Source: Clarkia xantiana subsp. parviflora (Eukaryota > Streptophyta > Magnoliopsida > Myrtales > Onagraceae). From it: a stretch of DNA of 64,000 nt. The stretch lies in NCBI GenBank assembly GCA_036873135.1, contig JAPTYO010000011.1, forward strand, positions 4,386,298 through 4,450,297. The letters run 5' to 3'. This document shows positions 34,695 to 50,521 of this stretch, one piece after another. The stretch's first letter is position 1. Every line of letters begins with the position of its first letter. Under the pieces are notes generated by a model that saw only the letters and a list, made by a program, of their open reading frames with translations, did not search any database and was not told the origin of the DNA. The translations under genes were made by a program, and so were the position numbers.

Positions 34695-34702
34695 TTATAA
34701 AA
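34695..34702 (+). promoter_or_regulatory. TATA box of the ACC oxidase gene
   Basis: TTATAAAA in CTCCCTTATAAAAAGAAAG, about 80 bp before the ATG at 34776. This suits a short leader rich in A and C (ACAGCAACAACA just before the start). Confidence 0.7.
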
Positions 34703-34775
34703 AGAAAGATCCTTCAGCAACTAACTTCAGACTTACAGAAAAAACACAGAGAGAAGAAAAAGGACAGCAACAACA

Positions 34776-38596
<3,821 letters not shown>

Positions 38597-38772
38597 TGGA
38601 CATGATGACATTATTATTGCCTAATGGACATGCTTATACGGCTATTATTATATAAGCATGTGGTAAAATGTCATTTTACTGTTATCGTGTGAAAACAGTA
38701 TTTACACTAATTTAATCAAAACTTATCCAAGTGCTTTTTTTCTCTCATTCTTTATCGTTTACATTTAAGATA

Positions 38773-39166
38773 CTAGTGTGCTGTCCCCGCCAGCCGGGCG
38801 AGGTGATTTATTTTTCTGTGAATTATATAATCATCATTCACAAATTAATGAACTTTTGCTAAAAATATATTTAACTACATAATTAACAAAAGAAAATAAT
38901 GTTCAAGGTAAAAGAAGTTAAAGAGATTTTAGAGGTTTTAATTACTGCATTTATTTGTGACACTGTAAATATAAGAAGCTAACTTGTTTTATTAGATTTA
39001 TTAATTGAATTGTTAGATTCAATGTTAATTTAAATTGTTAAATGTCAAAATGTCATTGGATATAAATGATGATGTGTCGAAATGTAGGAGAATGTAAAAG
39101 CTGATGTGTTGTAGGAGAATGGTTCTCTTTTCCATTGCTTTATTATATATTTAGATATAGATTAGA
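38773..39166 (-). mobile_element. Possible small non-autonomous Helitron
   Basis: Read on the minus strand, the stretch starts TCTAATCTATATCTAAATAT, with GGAAAAGAGAACCATTCTCC shortly after. It ends with a GC-rich potential hairpin (CGCCCGGCTGGCGGGG) followed by ACAGCACACTAG and T. TC start, hairpin and CTAG end are Helitron hallmarks. The base before the presumed 5' end is not the expected A, so the call is tentative. Confidence 0.4.
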
Positions 39167-39244
39167 AAGAAAAAAAATAGAAGTTATGTTATAACTTGAC
39201 AACCTATACGGAGCTATGATACAAATTATAGAGGTTAAGAATTA

Positions 39245-39247
<3 letters not shown>

Positions 39248-39294
<47 letters not shown>

Positions 39295-39530
39295 GAGGTT
39301 GTTTTAGATTTAAAATGTTGATAATTGGTGTTTTCAATTATCAAATTTTGTTGCTTTTAACTTTTCTCGACTAATTTTGATGTTAAAAATTGACGTTTCA
39401 AAATAATAGATTTGCCGCTAATGATTTATTCTTGTTAAAAAAAAAAACAACCAATTTAATAGTTTTTTTTTTTTGCCAAACCATGATAGTTAAATAGCAA
39501 ATACCAACATTTTAAATCTAGAACGAATTG
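39248..39530. repeat. (AT)n tract and foldback repeat, copy 3
   Basis: An (AT)n run of about 43 bp at 39248-39290 is followed at about 39295-39530 by an inverted repeat whose arms read GATTTAAAATGTTGATAATT and ACCAACATTTTAAATCT. This is the third copy of the family at 5905-6130 and 36112-36575. Non-coding. Confidence 0.55.
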
Positions 39531-39808
39531 CAATATGTCATATAGTTTAGAATGTTTTTATTATTTTCTAATTACCGTAGATAGAAATGTAAGTAATGGA
39601 TACATTTAGCTCTATTACAGCTCTTAGCATAGTGTAAAAACAGCGGCAAAGTTGGACCACAATAGTCGCAATCAAACATCATTTGATTCATAGATTTTGC
39701 GGTAAAAAAAGGATTGTTGGTCCCAATAATTAACACGAAATCTGTAAATATATAGTAATAATAGCTTATGATGAGATGAGATGAGATGAGATATGGTGTG
39801 TTTAGTTT

Positions 39809-40950
39809 TTACATATCTGGTGGAAGAGCTTCACCTCTGTAAACTCTCCAAGGTCCACCATAAAACTTGGGCCTCATCAGTGGCACTTCTTTACCTGGAT
39901 TCTCTTCCCAGTATTTTTCCTGACCAATAAAATACCATTTATAATCATTACACATACTCATCAGCTACTACAATAAGAACTCATCAAAAAACAGCTTAAT
40001 CTAAAAAAATTATCATATAGATACTTACTCTTGTTTTAGTTTCAGGATCAGTTACCTACTCTACTTGGTTTCTTGTTTTAACAATGTTAGTTTTCAGTTC
40101 AAACATGTTATAAGAATCTGTTCATGAATGTTCATCTTCAAATATATTTTTCTTTTAGTGAAAATTGAATCCCTAGATAAAATCGACCCAAAACAACAAG
40201 TTCCGAAACATCAAGTTCTGAGTTTGATCGAACCTCAACACAAGCTCCTTTTTCAGTTTTGAAAAACATGATGAACTTGATAAAGATGAAGAACACCTAA
40301 ATATGATTACCCTTGTCACTTTTTCTTTTTTACTTGTGTGACACTGCCACCTTAACATTTGAGGTTAATTGGATTGGAAGTTAGTGTTCTAACCAATTAT
40401 ATATCTTGATACTTAAGTAACCATTAATCAACATAAAAGAAGACAAGTAACCAAACCCTAACATAAAGCTAACAGAAATAACCAAATATGTGATTAGGTT
40501 TTGTTTAAATCAAGTCTCAAACACAAAATTCTGATATTCACAGGGTTCCTTTACTTCTAGATTAGTTAAATACTGTAATCTATACCTAATGACGGCAAAT
40601 TAAATGCTTTAGCAACTCTAGGAGGCTTATAAGTTTATGTAAATTTCAAAATCAAAACAATCTAGTTTGAAACAATCAATAAGTTGCAGAATATTATTCA
40701 ATTAACCAAGAAGTCAGAATTAGGGACTCGAACTCCATGTAATTGTAATGGATACCTTGTAGAGTTGTTCGGTAATGGCAGCTGCTATGACTCCAGTGTA
40801 GAAAGCAGCAATATAGGTGGTGACTAGAGGAGTGAAAGATTTGGGTCGTCTATATGGATCAACCATTTCCCAGAGAATGTTCTTTTCCCTCTTTGTGTAC
40901 AGATAATCTGCATACTTCCTCCATAGGTAGCTTGTGAATCTCAAGTACAT
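39809..40950 (-). CDS. Small plant mitochondrial respiratory-chain protein (probable complex I plant-specific subunit)
   Basis: Two coding exons, 40756-40950 and 39809-39919, join in phase 0 to give 101 residues. Start MYLRFTSYLWRKYADYL; one hydrophobic segment follows a conserved VDPYRRPKSFTPL block (TYIAAFYTGVIAAAITEQLY, about residues 45-64). The tail EKYWEENPGKEVPLMRPKFY is polar and ends PPDM. By recall it matches the small Arabidopsis protein At1g67350, assigned to mitochondrial complex I as a plant-specific membrane-arm subunit; that link is from memory only. A 5' leader intron is likely (40975-41446, GT-AG), placing the promoter next to that of the divergent PPR-DYW gene. ATG 40950 is chosen because the GTG one codon before it is not a plant start. 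Confidence 0.7.
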
Positions 40951-41446
40951 CACTCGTTCTTTATTCTACTGAAACTGCAAAGGTAGTGATTACTAATAGA
41001 AGAAGAAGACAGATTAAAAATAAACTCTTCTCTGCAAATGGGGTGCAATTTCATGAACAGGATTGCATACTTCAATACTACAATTAGGAATTAAAGCCTT
41101 CTAGTTTTCATAATTTCTGGATAAATTTCATAGTTCTTCATCTATCCTGCAAATCAGAGTGATTGTAGGGCCAATTTTGGGTGACGTTTCAGACATCTTG
41201 CAAATAGAGTAGCCAACAGAAACTGGAGTTCTGATGAAGCAGAAGCAGATACTATGAACAGCTAAACCTGCAACATGCTGATTAATTCATTAATCGAGTG
41301 GAAATGGAACAGAATAGCCAAATGGTGAGTTTGATTTGGCGACTCAATTCGATTCATGTCTTGATCCAGTTTACCGCTATTCATTATCCTTAGGAAGTAG
41401 GAACTGTAACAGAGAGTGAATCGGAGATAAAAGCAGAGAAACTAAC

Positions 41447-41722
41447 CTCGCCGGAAAGTAAAGCACACAGCAGGCGGTGGTTGGGGCAGACGGCGGTCGA
41501 CGGTTGGTGCAGACTCCTAGACCGGTAGCTTTGTGAATCCTGACGCTCCGACGGAGATGAAACTAAACGTTGCATGGCGTGGCGTGGCGTTGATGAAGGC
41601 TTATAGGAACTTGAGCCCATTTGCATTGGGTGGGCTGAAGCAAAAGAGGCCCAAATATGGTATCTTTCTTCTCCTTCGATGAAAGCTCGAGCTCTCAGCT
41701 GCGGTGTAGATTCACAAAATCA
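41447..41722. promoter_or_regulatory. Shared promoter region of two divergent organelle-protein genes
   Basis: The inferred 5' leader exon of the small mitochondrial protein (minus strand, from a donor at 41446 upward) and the ATGs of the PPR-DYW gene (41657 or 41723, plus strand) leave only about 200-270 bp. Both promoters must overlap here. No clear TATA box is seen on either strand. Confidence 0.4.
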
Positions 41723-43120
41723 ATGGCGTTTCCGATGTCTCCTCATGGACTGGCGACGTCAAAGCTATCCTGTTATCGGATTGTTCAGTTCAGCAACCTT
41801 TCTCTGATAACGTTATCTCCATCATCATCCAACCTCGCAGTGAAGCCGTGCACTTCTGCAGTCCCGAATGCTGATAATGCCAGAACCTATCGCCGGTCCG
41901 GAGGCCAGTACAAGCCTCTATCGCCGGCCAGAACTCGTAATAAAACCAGTTTCAGGGAGAGGAAGACGAGAGAGGACAGTGGCAGTAGCCAATCCAGTAC
42001 GCAAAAGCTCGCCGAACCACCACTCGGTGTGCTAACGTCGATTGATATCTCGAGTTTGGTGCGGAACGGAAAAATTGAAGAAGCTGTTGAATGTCTAGCT
42101 CGAGGAGCACCTCTCGATCATGGCACTTTGTTAGAACTAATTGAATCATGTGGAAGCCCTGAGTCTCTCGATATCGGGAAAAAGGTTTATCAATCGTTGA
42201 GAAAGTCGCCGTACAAGAACGACACTAATCTGAACAACAAAGCGATCGAAATGTTCTCGAGATGCAAGAGCGTAACAGACGCACGTAAGGTGTTCGACAA
42301 AATGCCCAACCGGAATAGCAGTTCATGGCATTTTATGATAAACGGCTACGCCATCAACGAGAAAGGAAGGCAAGGCCTGATCCTGTATGATCAGATGATG
42401 AAAGAAGGATTACAGCAAGATAATGAAACCTTCATGGCAGTCTTCGCTGCTTGTGCCAGTGCTGGAGCTGTTCAAGAAGGGTTTCGGCACTTCGATTCGA
42501 TGAAGAAGATCTTCAACATTGATCCAAGTATCAATCACTACCTAGGGTTGATCAATGTTCTCGGAAGCAATGGTCACCTCTACGAAGCCTGGGAATTCAC
42601 AGAGAGAATGCCGATCGATCCCACACCAGAGATCTGGAATTCTTTACGAGAATTCGCTCACATTCATGGAGATTTAGAGCTCGAAGACCAAGCAGAGGAT
42701 AGAATCATCACGCTGCATAAGACGCATTCCGAAATTAACATGTTGGAGGAGAAAAACAAGGTAATGGAGTACAGATCCATGGAACCCTACAAAAAATACG
42801 ACGAATCGAATGGATTGACCGGACAGATAAGAACAGAAGGCTATGTCCCAGATACAAGGTACGTACTTCACGACATCGATGAGGAAGCTAAAGAACGAGC
42901 CCTGCAATACCACAGCGAGCGATTAGCAATTGCTTACGGTTTAATCAGCACTCCACCCAGAACCACTTTAAGGATCATGAAGAACCTCAGGATCTGCGGG
43001 GACTGCCACAATGCGATCAAGATCATGTCCAAGGTTGTCGGGAGGGAGCTCATCGTGAGGGACAATAAACGGTTTCATCACTTTAGAGATGGAAAATGCT
43101 CGTGCGGAGATTATTGGTAA
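41723..43120 (+). CDS. Short PPR protein with complete DYW cytidine-deaminase domain
   Basis: Intronless. The frame opens at ATG 41657 (487 residues), but ATG 41723 ([17 protein letters not shown], 465 residues) gives a better organelle targeting start. Few PPR motifs are visible (about 5: [76 protein letters not shown]), preceded by a basic low-complexity region and followed by a degenerate E region. The DYW domain is complete: [19 protein letters not shown], zinc and catalytic HSE in [16 protein letters not shown], and a terminal CSCGDYW. DYW domains catalyse C-to-U RNA editing in mitochondria or plastids. Short PPR-DYW proteins of this build (DYW1, DYW2, MEF8 group) often act with other PPR proteins as the deaminase partner. 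Which member this is cannot be settled here. Confidence 0.88.
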   Translation: MAFPMSPHGLATSKLSCYRIVQFSNLSLITLSPSSSNLAVKPCTSAVPNADNARTYRRSGGQYKPLSPARTRNKTSFRERKTREDSGSSQSSTQKLAEPPLGVLTSIDISSLVRNGKIEEAVECLARGAPLDHGTLLELIESCGSPESLDIGKKVYQSLRKSPYKNDTNLNNKAIEMFSRCKSVTDARKVFDKMPNRNSSSWHFMINGYAINEKGRQGLILYDQMMKEGLQQDNETFMAVFAACASAGAVQEGFRHFDSMKKIFNIDPSINHYLGLINVLGSNGHLYEAWEFTERMPIDPTPEIWNSLREFAHIHGDLELEDQAEDRIITLHKTHSEINMLEEKNKVMEYRSMEPYKKYDESNGLTGQIRTEGYVPDTRYVLHDIDEEAKERALQYHSERLAIAYGLISTPPRTTLRIMKNLRICGDCHNAIKIMSKVVGRELIVRDNKRFHHFRDGKCSCGDYW

Positions 43121-43391
43121 CAAAATTGTAGCTTTTATTGTAAGTAAACTACACTTGATCAATAGAATCTGATTTTAAGTTTACAGTATGTACTATCACA
43201 CATATCAATCATCTGTACTAAGCTTCCTAATTCCTAATAGATGATGTTCTTCTTGATCATCAACAATTATTCATCTCTGGCTCCTATATTTCGAGGGTAT
43301 CACTATAGTAAGCTCAAGAACATGGATAAACCCTACAACAATGAATCATTATACGATGCGCCTCTGTAAAAGAATTTGAAGTCAGCGAGAA

Positions 43392-46226
43392 TTACAGCTC
43401 AGCAGCTTTTGATTGGTTTGGAACCGGAACCTGATCGGTGTTGAGAGGGAGTGAAGAAGAAGATGCTGACCGGGTTTTCTCATTGTCCCGAGATGGAACA
43501 CGCAAGAATGATTTCATAAGATCGTAAACAGTGAATCCGATTGCTACTGAAGGCACAACCTGATACATTTAAACCAACCAAAGATTAAATTTACTCGACG
43601 AAATGGGTGAAAATCAAACAAATTTCTACCTCAATTAACTCACCTTCAAATAGTTGATACTTAACCCTGAAAACAACTGCTTCCATCCTTGATTCCTAGT
43701 GATCGTTGCTAGGGTTTCCATTGTTCCCTTGAGAGGAGCGCCATTTGATGCCATGAGTCGTTCGACCTATCAAAACATCAGTAACAAAAAATCGTTTCTT
43801 TTTTCAGGCTATGGCGAGAAACTTAAGAAAGCAACAGTTTTTCAACTGTTGGTTGGTTAATGAGAATGTAATATATATTTTTTTACCTGCATTTGCCTCC
43901 TGACGACATCAAGAGGATATGTGAAGGTCTGACCTAGCAAACCCGCAACTGATCCACAAATGAGTTTCACGGCAATGTCGTTTTTGCGTTCCTCAGGTAC
44001 GTGACATTTCATCTCTTCATAGAAGTAAAACTTCAACCCCGCATAAGGGAAGATTCCGTATAGCGATGGTGCTGGGAAAAATATTCTCAACAATCAACAT
44101 GCAGTATCCAACAAAATGAAAAACAGCTTTCATGTGTAGTAGTCACTAGTCAGGAGGGGAGAAAGAAAAAAAATCCATACCTACACCACGGTAGAGACCT
44201 CTTGCTCCAGCTTCCTTATAAGTTTTAGAGAAACAATCTACGATTCCTCTGTAAATTTGTTCGGATTCAAGTAATCCTTTTACAGGCAACTTCGATGGAC
44301 CAATCACCTGCATTCATTCTGTACAAAATCAGTCTGTATTTGTACAGGAAAGTCCATATATTTTTTCTATTGAAATGAGTAGAAAAAGTTTTCTAAATTA
44401 TCCATCACATTACCTGATAGGCCAATTTAGTTCTGACCAAATCGAGGGGGTAAGTGAAAAGAACAGCAGTTCCTCCCGCAAAAGACCCTGCCACAAGATC
44501 GAGGACAGGTCCTCGATCAACATCAGGGAAGTAATGAATTATCCATCTTCGATATTCTTCATAAGCCATGTAGTGAAGGGCAGCATATGGAACTATACGA
44601 GCCACACTTGCACCGTTTCCTCTGCAAGACAGTAAATATGAGAATTTAGCACAGCTAAGAGGGATTCAATATATTTATACTGTCTCAAGTCATAAAAAGG
44701 AAAAGGATTTACTTGTAGAAGCCCAAGACTCCCTCAGTCTTTGCAATCTTTTTGATTGATCCAAACAATCCTATGCCGTGAAACTCTGCTCCTCTGGTCT
44801 AGTAGAGATTGCAAAGTTACATTTTGAGCCAAAAGTAAAGAAACATAAAAGATTTGACCACAAGCGCAAGTACTCAAAATAGAAACACATCATTCTATAA
44901 GGAGACAAAGACAATGAACTCCACACCCTTCAACACTTACGAGTATATCTAGCAGCTTGTTTGTTTATCTGAGTATAAATGCTCAAAAGTTTCATCACAT
45001 GTGATGAGCATAACCATGAACATTTTGTACTAACTCCAAAGCCTTAGTAGTAAAATTAAGGCAGAAAAACCATATTCAGTATTAAACCTCGCATTTGTGA
45101 TCAACCTTTAACAATATTCTTATGCAGAGTGTATATTTGTGAGAGCCATGGCATGTATACAGAATACGTTGGAGCATCGACTAATTATTTACCCTAATAT
45201 GCAATATCCAACTCACTTCCTAGAATCCGTAACAAGCAGACTAAGCAATAGATTAGTATTTTTGGTTAGCAAAGTAGCTGGCCACTAAAAGACGCATCAT
45301 CCTTCCAAAAAATGGTCAATAACATGGATGGTTCAAATCAACTGCTTAATTGTCAGCTATGTTCTTCTGCAAGATGTAGAATGGCGCCTCATACAAAATA
45401 TTCATCATCATAATGGCCGACCTATAACTAATAATCGGGTTAAAGATTAAGATAAAGTTAAAGAGTTCAAGATTAAGATTAAGAGAAAGTTAAACAGGAA
45501 AAAAATTGGAGAAAGGAAAAAAGGAAAAACAAATAAGAAAAAGTTTCCAAAGACTTATGCTTCCCCATCAAGCTGAGAATAGAAAAGGCCAAGCCTCTAC
45601 GGCAAGAATCAGCCAAAAAAGAAAAGAAAAGGAAAGACCAATTCCTTAAATTAATTTAGACGTTTGTGCTCTTCAGCTCTTGATTTAGTCCTAAATTCTC
45701 TTCGAGAACAATGAACACCAGGCCTAGATTGTAGCAGCTTCTGTAACATGATTATGAAGCACAAAATGAACAGACCAGGATTTCTAGTTCCGCGATATCA
45801 GAAGCAGAAGCAATGATAATTTAATTTGTCTACATAAAGAGTCTCCCGGTCATCTAAAGCACACCATCAGCAATCCGGACACATAACATTGCTATTCCGT
45901 ATTCTAAACGCAGCCTCTAGCGGCAATCAAATTTACTAGGAGCAACTGAATAGTCTTAATTCATCACGAGAAACTAAAATCAAGAATCAAAACAGAAGTA
46001 TCGAATCGAGAGACTCGAAATAAAAGGTGGATTCAGCGAATTGGAAAGAGTGGAAAAGAACCTGGAACAAGATCTTGACACGCTCCAGGGGAGCCACGAC
46101 AGTCTTGGCAACGCCACCCGCGACGCCGCCGGCAATGAGCTCCTTGACGAACTGTGGCATGGCCTCGATGACGCCATCAATGCGGTGGTGGAGAGCTGCT
46201 TCTCTGTCTTCCCTCTTCTTCCCCAT
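43392..46226 (-). CDS. Mitochondrial carrier family protein, coenzyme A carrier-like
   Basis: Six-helix inner-membrane carrier closest by recall to the Arabidopsis CoA carriers At1g14560/At4g26180, which import CoA into the matrix. Seven exons: 46062-46226, 44713-44798, 44414-44621, 44181-44307, 43887-44071, 43644-43766, 43392-43559; all phases fit, 353 residues. Start ATG 46226 ([15 protein letters not shown]). Three tandem carrier repeats with the signature P-x-D/E-x-x-K/R: APLERVK (repeat 1), [13 protein letters not shown] (repeat 2), [11 protein letters not shown] (repeat 3); also [50 protein letters not shown] and [15 protein letters not shown]. The carboxyl tail is Ser/Pro-rich and not conserved. 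It converges on the PPR-DYW gene with a 271-bp gap. Intron 1 is long (about 1.26 kb) and holds nothing recognisable. Confidence 0.9.
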
Positions 46227-48470
46227 TGAAGAAGAGACAGTTTTTGATGTGAGAGAGAATCGAGAGATTTTTAATCTTACTCCGCTCAATTGAATTTATA
46301 CAGAATTTATCTATTCATTCATTTCAGTGTCGATGATATTATTATGAATGGTACCATTTACACGACGAGCAAAGGAAAGAAATAGATTGACGAATTTGAA
46401 ACGAATTCTTTTTTGATGGCGTGCCATGCTGTATTTTTTTTTTATTATTATTATATAAAATAATTTGTGAGGTAGTGTTAAGTTTTAATGATTCTACTCA
46501 AATAAAAAAAAAATTGTTATAATATACTTGACCAAACTCGTTTAATATACTGGGCCTAGAATCGGCACTATGCCCATTCATTTTTATGGTAAAAAAAAAA
46601 AATCTTATTTAATTTAGTTATGGTTATTTTATTATAATATTTAAGAGTATGAAATAATATTATAATAATAATTTAAAGGAAATGAATACATTTTTTAGAT
46701 ATTAAAATTAAAAGTAAGGTGTAAATTCACAAGTTTCACATATGTAATTTTTTTAATTTTTTTTGTAAACCATTTTTTAACTTCCATGAAGCTGAATTTT
46801 AATTCTTTAATTTTTATTTTGCCGCAATTCTAGAGTATTGGATTTCTACCCTTTTTTTTTTCTTCACTTTTAGTCCGTTTTATTCCTTGAAAAAGTAGTT
46901 AATTTAACTAACATATGAAAAATCCTACAATTTACCAAAAAAAAATGGATAAGAATATGCTCTAAATATATTTGATTTGACGTATAACTTCCGAACATTA
47001 TGTCGGCATCTGATTGCCTAAAAAAAGTTATCGGAGTCTGTTTACTTTTTAAAAAATTCAGTTATTTAATTAGCGGCCAAGAAACTAAGTGACCAGTTTT
47101 TTTTTATTAAAGTAGATTACTTTTAATTAAGTAAAAATTATCCGAATATAGAAGAAGAAAAATGTGGTTTATAAATATAATAAACAAACCCACAAAGAAA
47201 TATACTCTGAAATATGTTATTCTACGTTTATTCGGAGGCATTAAAATATACTTTTTGCAACTTCCAAATGTAGAATATAATATTATTCAGTGCCAAAAAA
47301 AGTTAGTGAGCTGAAATTAATTTGGGCAAAAAAATGAAAATTAATTGTTTTAATTAATTAAGTAAATCTTGGCCAAAAAATAGAGTATGTCTGGAAATTT
47401 TCGCATTAGAGAGGACTGAGGAGTTTTGCATCATAGCATTTATTTTTTGAGAGTATGGCATTTTTTTATGTTCTTTTTTTATAGGAAAGTTGTACAGTTA
47501 TTGTAAAAGGTTGAAAACTGAAATACCACTTTAAATATATAAATATATATATTTTTTTAAAATATAGCAGATAAGCTTAACCCCTCTACAAAATGTATTT
47601 TTTGGGGCATTAGTCAAATTATCCAAACCAAACGGAAAAATATTATTAAAATAATTAACAGAAAACTCCAAAGAAACATTAAATTCAAATATAAGGGAAG
47701 GGGAGTTGAGTAACATTTTCCCAAAAAAATAAATAGAGAAATAAGAAACTCTCTATATGAAGAGCACTTATTTATTTTCTAAAAACGACAAGTTATCATC
47801 TAACTAAATCCTTTCGGCCAAAAATAACTAAATTTTTCAATCGAGTTATTTACCCAAAATAAAATAAAAAACAAAAAAAAAATTTGCCAAAAAGAATGTC
47901 ATCTTATTCCGTAAATAAAAGATCATTCCGGATTACGATCCATAACTAATAAATAAACTAAAGGAGATGGGGTACAAGAACCCAATTGACAAGCGGTTTG
48001 TCTAACATCATTTTAAAGTGTTGGTGCTTTCATGCATTATTTTTGTTTAGAAATTATTTTATTTATAGTTTAATTCTTCAATTTTAAGAGCATTATACTA
48101 TGTCTCTTATTAGTAATTATTTCATTTTTATTTTTGCAATATTTTTTTTTGTTTTTTTTTTTTAAAACTGTTATTTTATTTTCTACAATGTAAACCTTAA
48201 CATTTAAATTTAAAAAAAAAATCTTAAAATTCACTTTATAACCATTGTGATTATTCAGTTTAATTTTACAAATTTTTAGGTAAAATTATAAATAGAATAT
48301 TTACAAAAATAAGTTTAAAGCATGGATACTTTCAAAGGATCCTAGCAAATCCCATTGACAAGATACATTTCGTTTCTAAATTGAATCGCAATTCAATTAG
48401 CGTTCATTCTTGTAAACCTCCATGAAACTCGGGGGATTTGGCTAGCCAATGTATAGGCTGTCCTAAAAAA
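46227..48470. other. Intergenic AT-rich spacer
   Basis: Begins with the promoter and leader of the carrier gene on the minus strand. The remainder is very AT-rich with many A and T runs and no open frame or repeat I can support. Confidence 0.6.
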
Positions 48471-49030
48471 AAGTTAAGAACTTATAAACAGTCCAAAGTT
48501 TGTCAAATGTTAAAATTTGGTGTCCGAAGTCTGAAATGTTAAAATGAAAGTCTCAGGTTTTATTTTTGTTAAAATTTGGTGTTTTGAATGTTTTTTTCTA
48601 TCTCTACAATCATTTTCATCAACTCACAGACCCACTTATAATCCATCACTCTTTAATTTTCACAAAATCATCAAATTTCCCTCAAAACTTGAACATCCAA
48701 AAGTAAAGATTTCACGCAGAGTGGTGTGGAGCGATTTTCATCGACAATCCTGAGTCGAAATCCAAATAATGAATCAGACGAAATTTACTTGCGCGGATGT
48801 AACCAACTTCTTAGGTAACTGTCCCGGTAAGGTGACAAGAATGGAGCATGCGTGAGAGCTCGAATTCGGTAGTCAGTTTCGTCGAGATTGACTTCTCTAA
48901 AGTAATAAAGTAAGACACCAAATTTCAACAAAAAAATGAAACTTGAGACTCTCTATTTTTAACATTTCAAACTTCATACGCTAAATTTCAACATTGTGTA
49001 AACCTTGAACTGTTTATAGGTTCTTAACCC
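48471..49030. mobile_element. Foldback element of the GGGTTAATAACC family
   Basis: Ends AAGTTAAGAACTTATAAACAGTCC and GAACTGTTTATAGGTTCTTAACCC are inverted repeats. The core matches the elements at 37772-38292 and 60186-60682 (CACCCACTTATAATCCATCA-like and CGGTTTCGTCGGGATTGACT-like blocks; here GTCGAGATTGACTTCTC). Flanking A-runs prevent a reliable duplication call. Confidence 0.75.
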
Positions 49031-49109
49031 TTAAAAAAAATCTAATTTGTTTTCCATATAAAAATTGTGGTAAAATCTTTTTATGATTTTTTTAAAAATA
49101 AATTTATTA

Positions 49110-49512
49110 GAGCATCCACAATGGTTTTACATAAATTGTATTCTTTAAAGTTGCCACGTAGACATTTATGTACACTTTAAGTAATACGTAAATTTAAGAC
49201 ACACGTAAAAAATATTTTCTCTGCAATCGTATTACTTAAACATATTCATTAAATATATTTTATTATTAAATTTTCCAACAACCACCAATAAGATACTAGC
49301 ATTTTTATAAAATGAATTAATTTATAATAAAAAATTGGTTACGTAATACATAGTGCATTACTTAAATTTAAGGAATGCTTTATGTAAAAACATAAATTTA
49401 CGTGTGGGTCCCATCTTTAAGGAATGTTATGTAAAACCACTGTAGATAGTTTTTATTGCTTTACTTAAATAAACATGTAGGACCCACGTTTACGTAATAT
49501 TTACGGATGCTC
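49110..49512. mobile_element. PIF/Harbinger-type (Tourist-like) MITE
   Basis: 403 bp with inverted ends GAGCATCCACAATGG and GGATGCTC, an inner inverted match (TTACATAAATT and GTAAAACCACTGTAGATAG), and a 3-bp TTA on both sides (49107-49109, 49513-49515). Short TIR plus TTA/TAA duplication and GAGCATCC-type ends are typical of this group. Non-coding. Confidence 0.65.
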
Positions 49513-49634
49513 TTAAACATTCCATTACTTTTAAAACAGAGCAAATAATATTATTTTATCTTAAAATTTAAAGCGGAAGAAATAGTCTAATTATAGTGTG
49601 TACTATTAATTAATAAAGTAGTCATTAACATTCT

Positions 49635-49803
49635 TAAGTTTTACACTTTGTAGAACACTAAAAATGCCCAAAAACTATATTATCCACAAGCAGCTGCAGG
49701 CAGCATCAGAATTAGAAAACACCATCTAAAGTTGCAGAAACAAACACCAATTTTACCCAAAAACAAAACAACCAACCTAAACAAACCAATAACAATCTAC
49801 CAT
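49635..49803. repeat. Diverged copy of the 3' end region of the neighbouring gene
   Basis: Matches 50281-50465 in the same orientation: TTTTACACTTTGTAGAACAC, TATATTATCCACAAGCAGCT, AAAACACCATCTAAAGTTGC and AACAATCTACCA all recur with small changes and indels. It looks like an old duplication of the acyltransferase gene's 3' untranslated or downstream region, about 645 bp away. Confidence 0.7.
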
Positions 49804-50016
49804 GCCTACGACTAGGTTAATTGACCCTACCGTCCAATTGAGTTTTTTTAAAAAATTAACTTATAAAAATAAAAAATTAGGTGTATAAATTAGAAGATTA
49901 AATTAAACAAAATAAAAGTATTTAACTATCAAACTTGACGATTAACTAACGAATGCACCAAAAGCTTACAAAAATGCAAACATATAACATAAAAAATCAA
50001 CAATAGTCAACCAGAT

Positions 50017-50131
50017 AAACCATGTAACAATAATTTGGTGGTTCAGCGCCTCATCCTTAACCAGAGATCAGTGGTGCTGCTCTCTCTCCTGATGAGGGCC
50101 CCTACTAGGAACACCCCGCGGAAAAAAAAAA
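50017..50131 (+). mobile_element. SINE-like insertion with 16-bp target duplication
   Basis: About 115 bp ending in an oligo-A run, flanked by CAATAGTCAACCAGAT (50001-50016) and CAATGGTCAACCAGAT (50132-50147), one mismatch in 16. The body begins near GGTGGTTCAGCGCCTCATCC. A clear B-box is not seen, so the class is inferred from the duplication and the A tail. Confidence 0.55.
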
Positions 50132-50521
50132 CAATGGTCAACCAGATGACACAAAAAAAAAAAAACCCTTTTTAACTTTTTTTTCTTGACAAAGAAACAT
50201 AAATAATTGAAATTTGAAACACACATTTAAACCAAACAGTTACATAAGTAATCAAACTAGACATTAACCCAAAAATTATAGTGTTAACTTTTACACTTTG
50301 TAGAACACTAAAGCAATGGATCCAATACCCCAAAACTACATTATCCACAAGCAGTTGCAGAATTACAAAACACCATCAAAAGTTGCTGAAAACAACTGAG
50401 CCAAATTTTTTACCCCAAACAGAACAAACAAACCTAACCAAACCAAACCAATTACAATCTACCAACTTCATTCCTTGCCACCCAAGCTTACCTTACCAAC
50501 AAATTCCACCATCAATCATCA

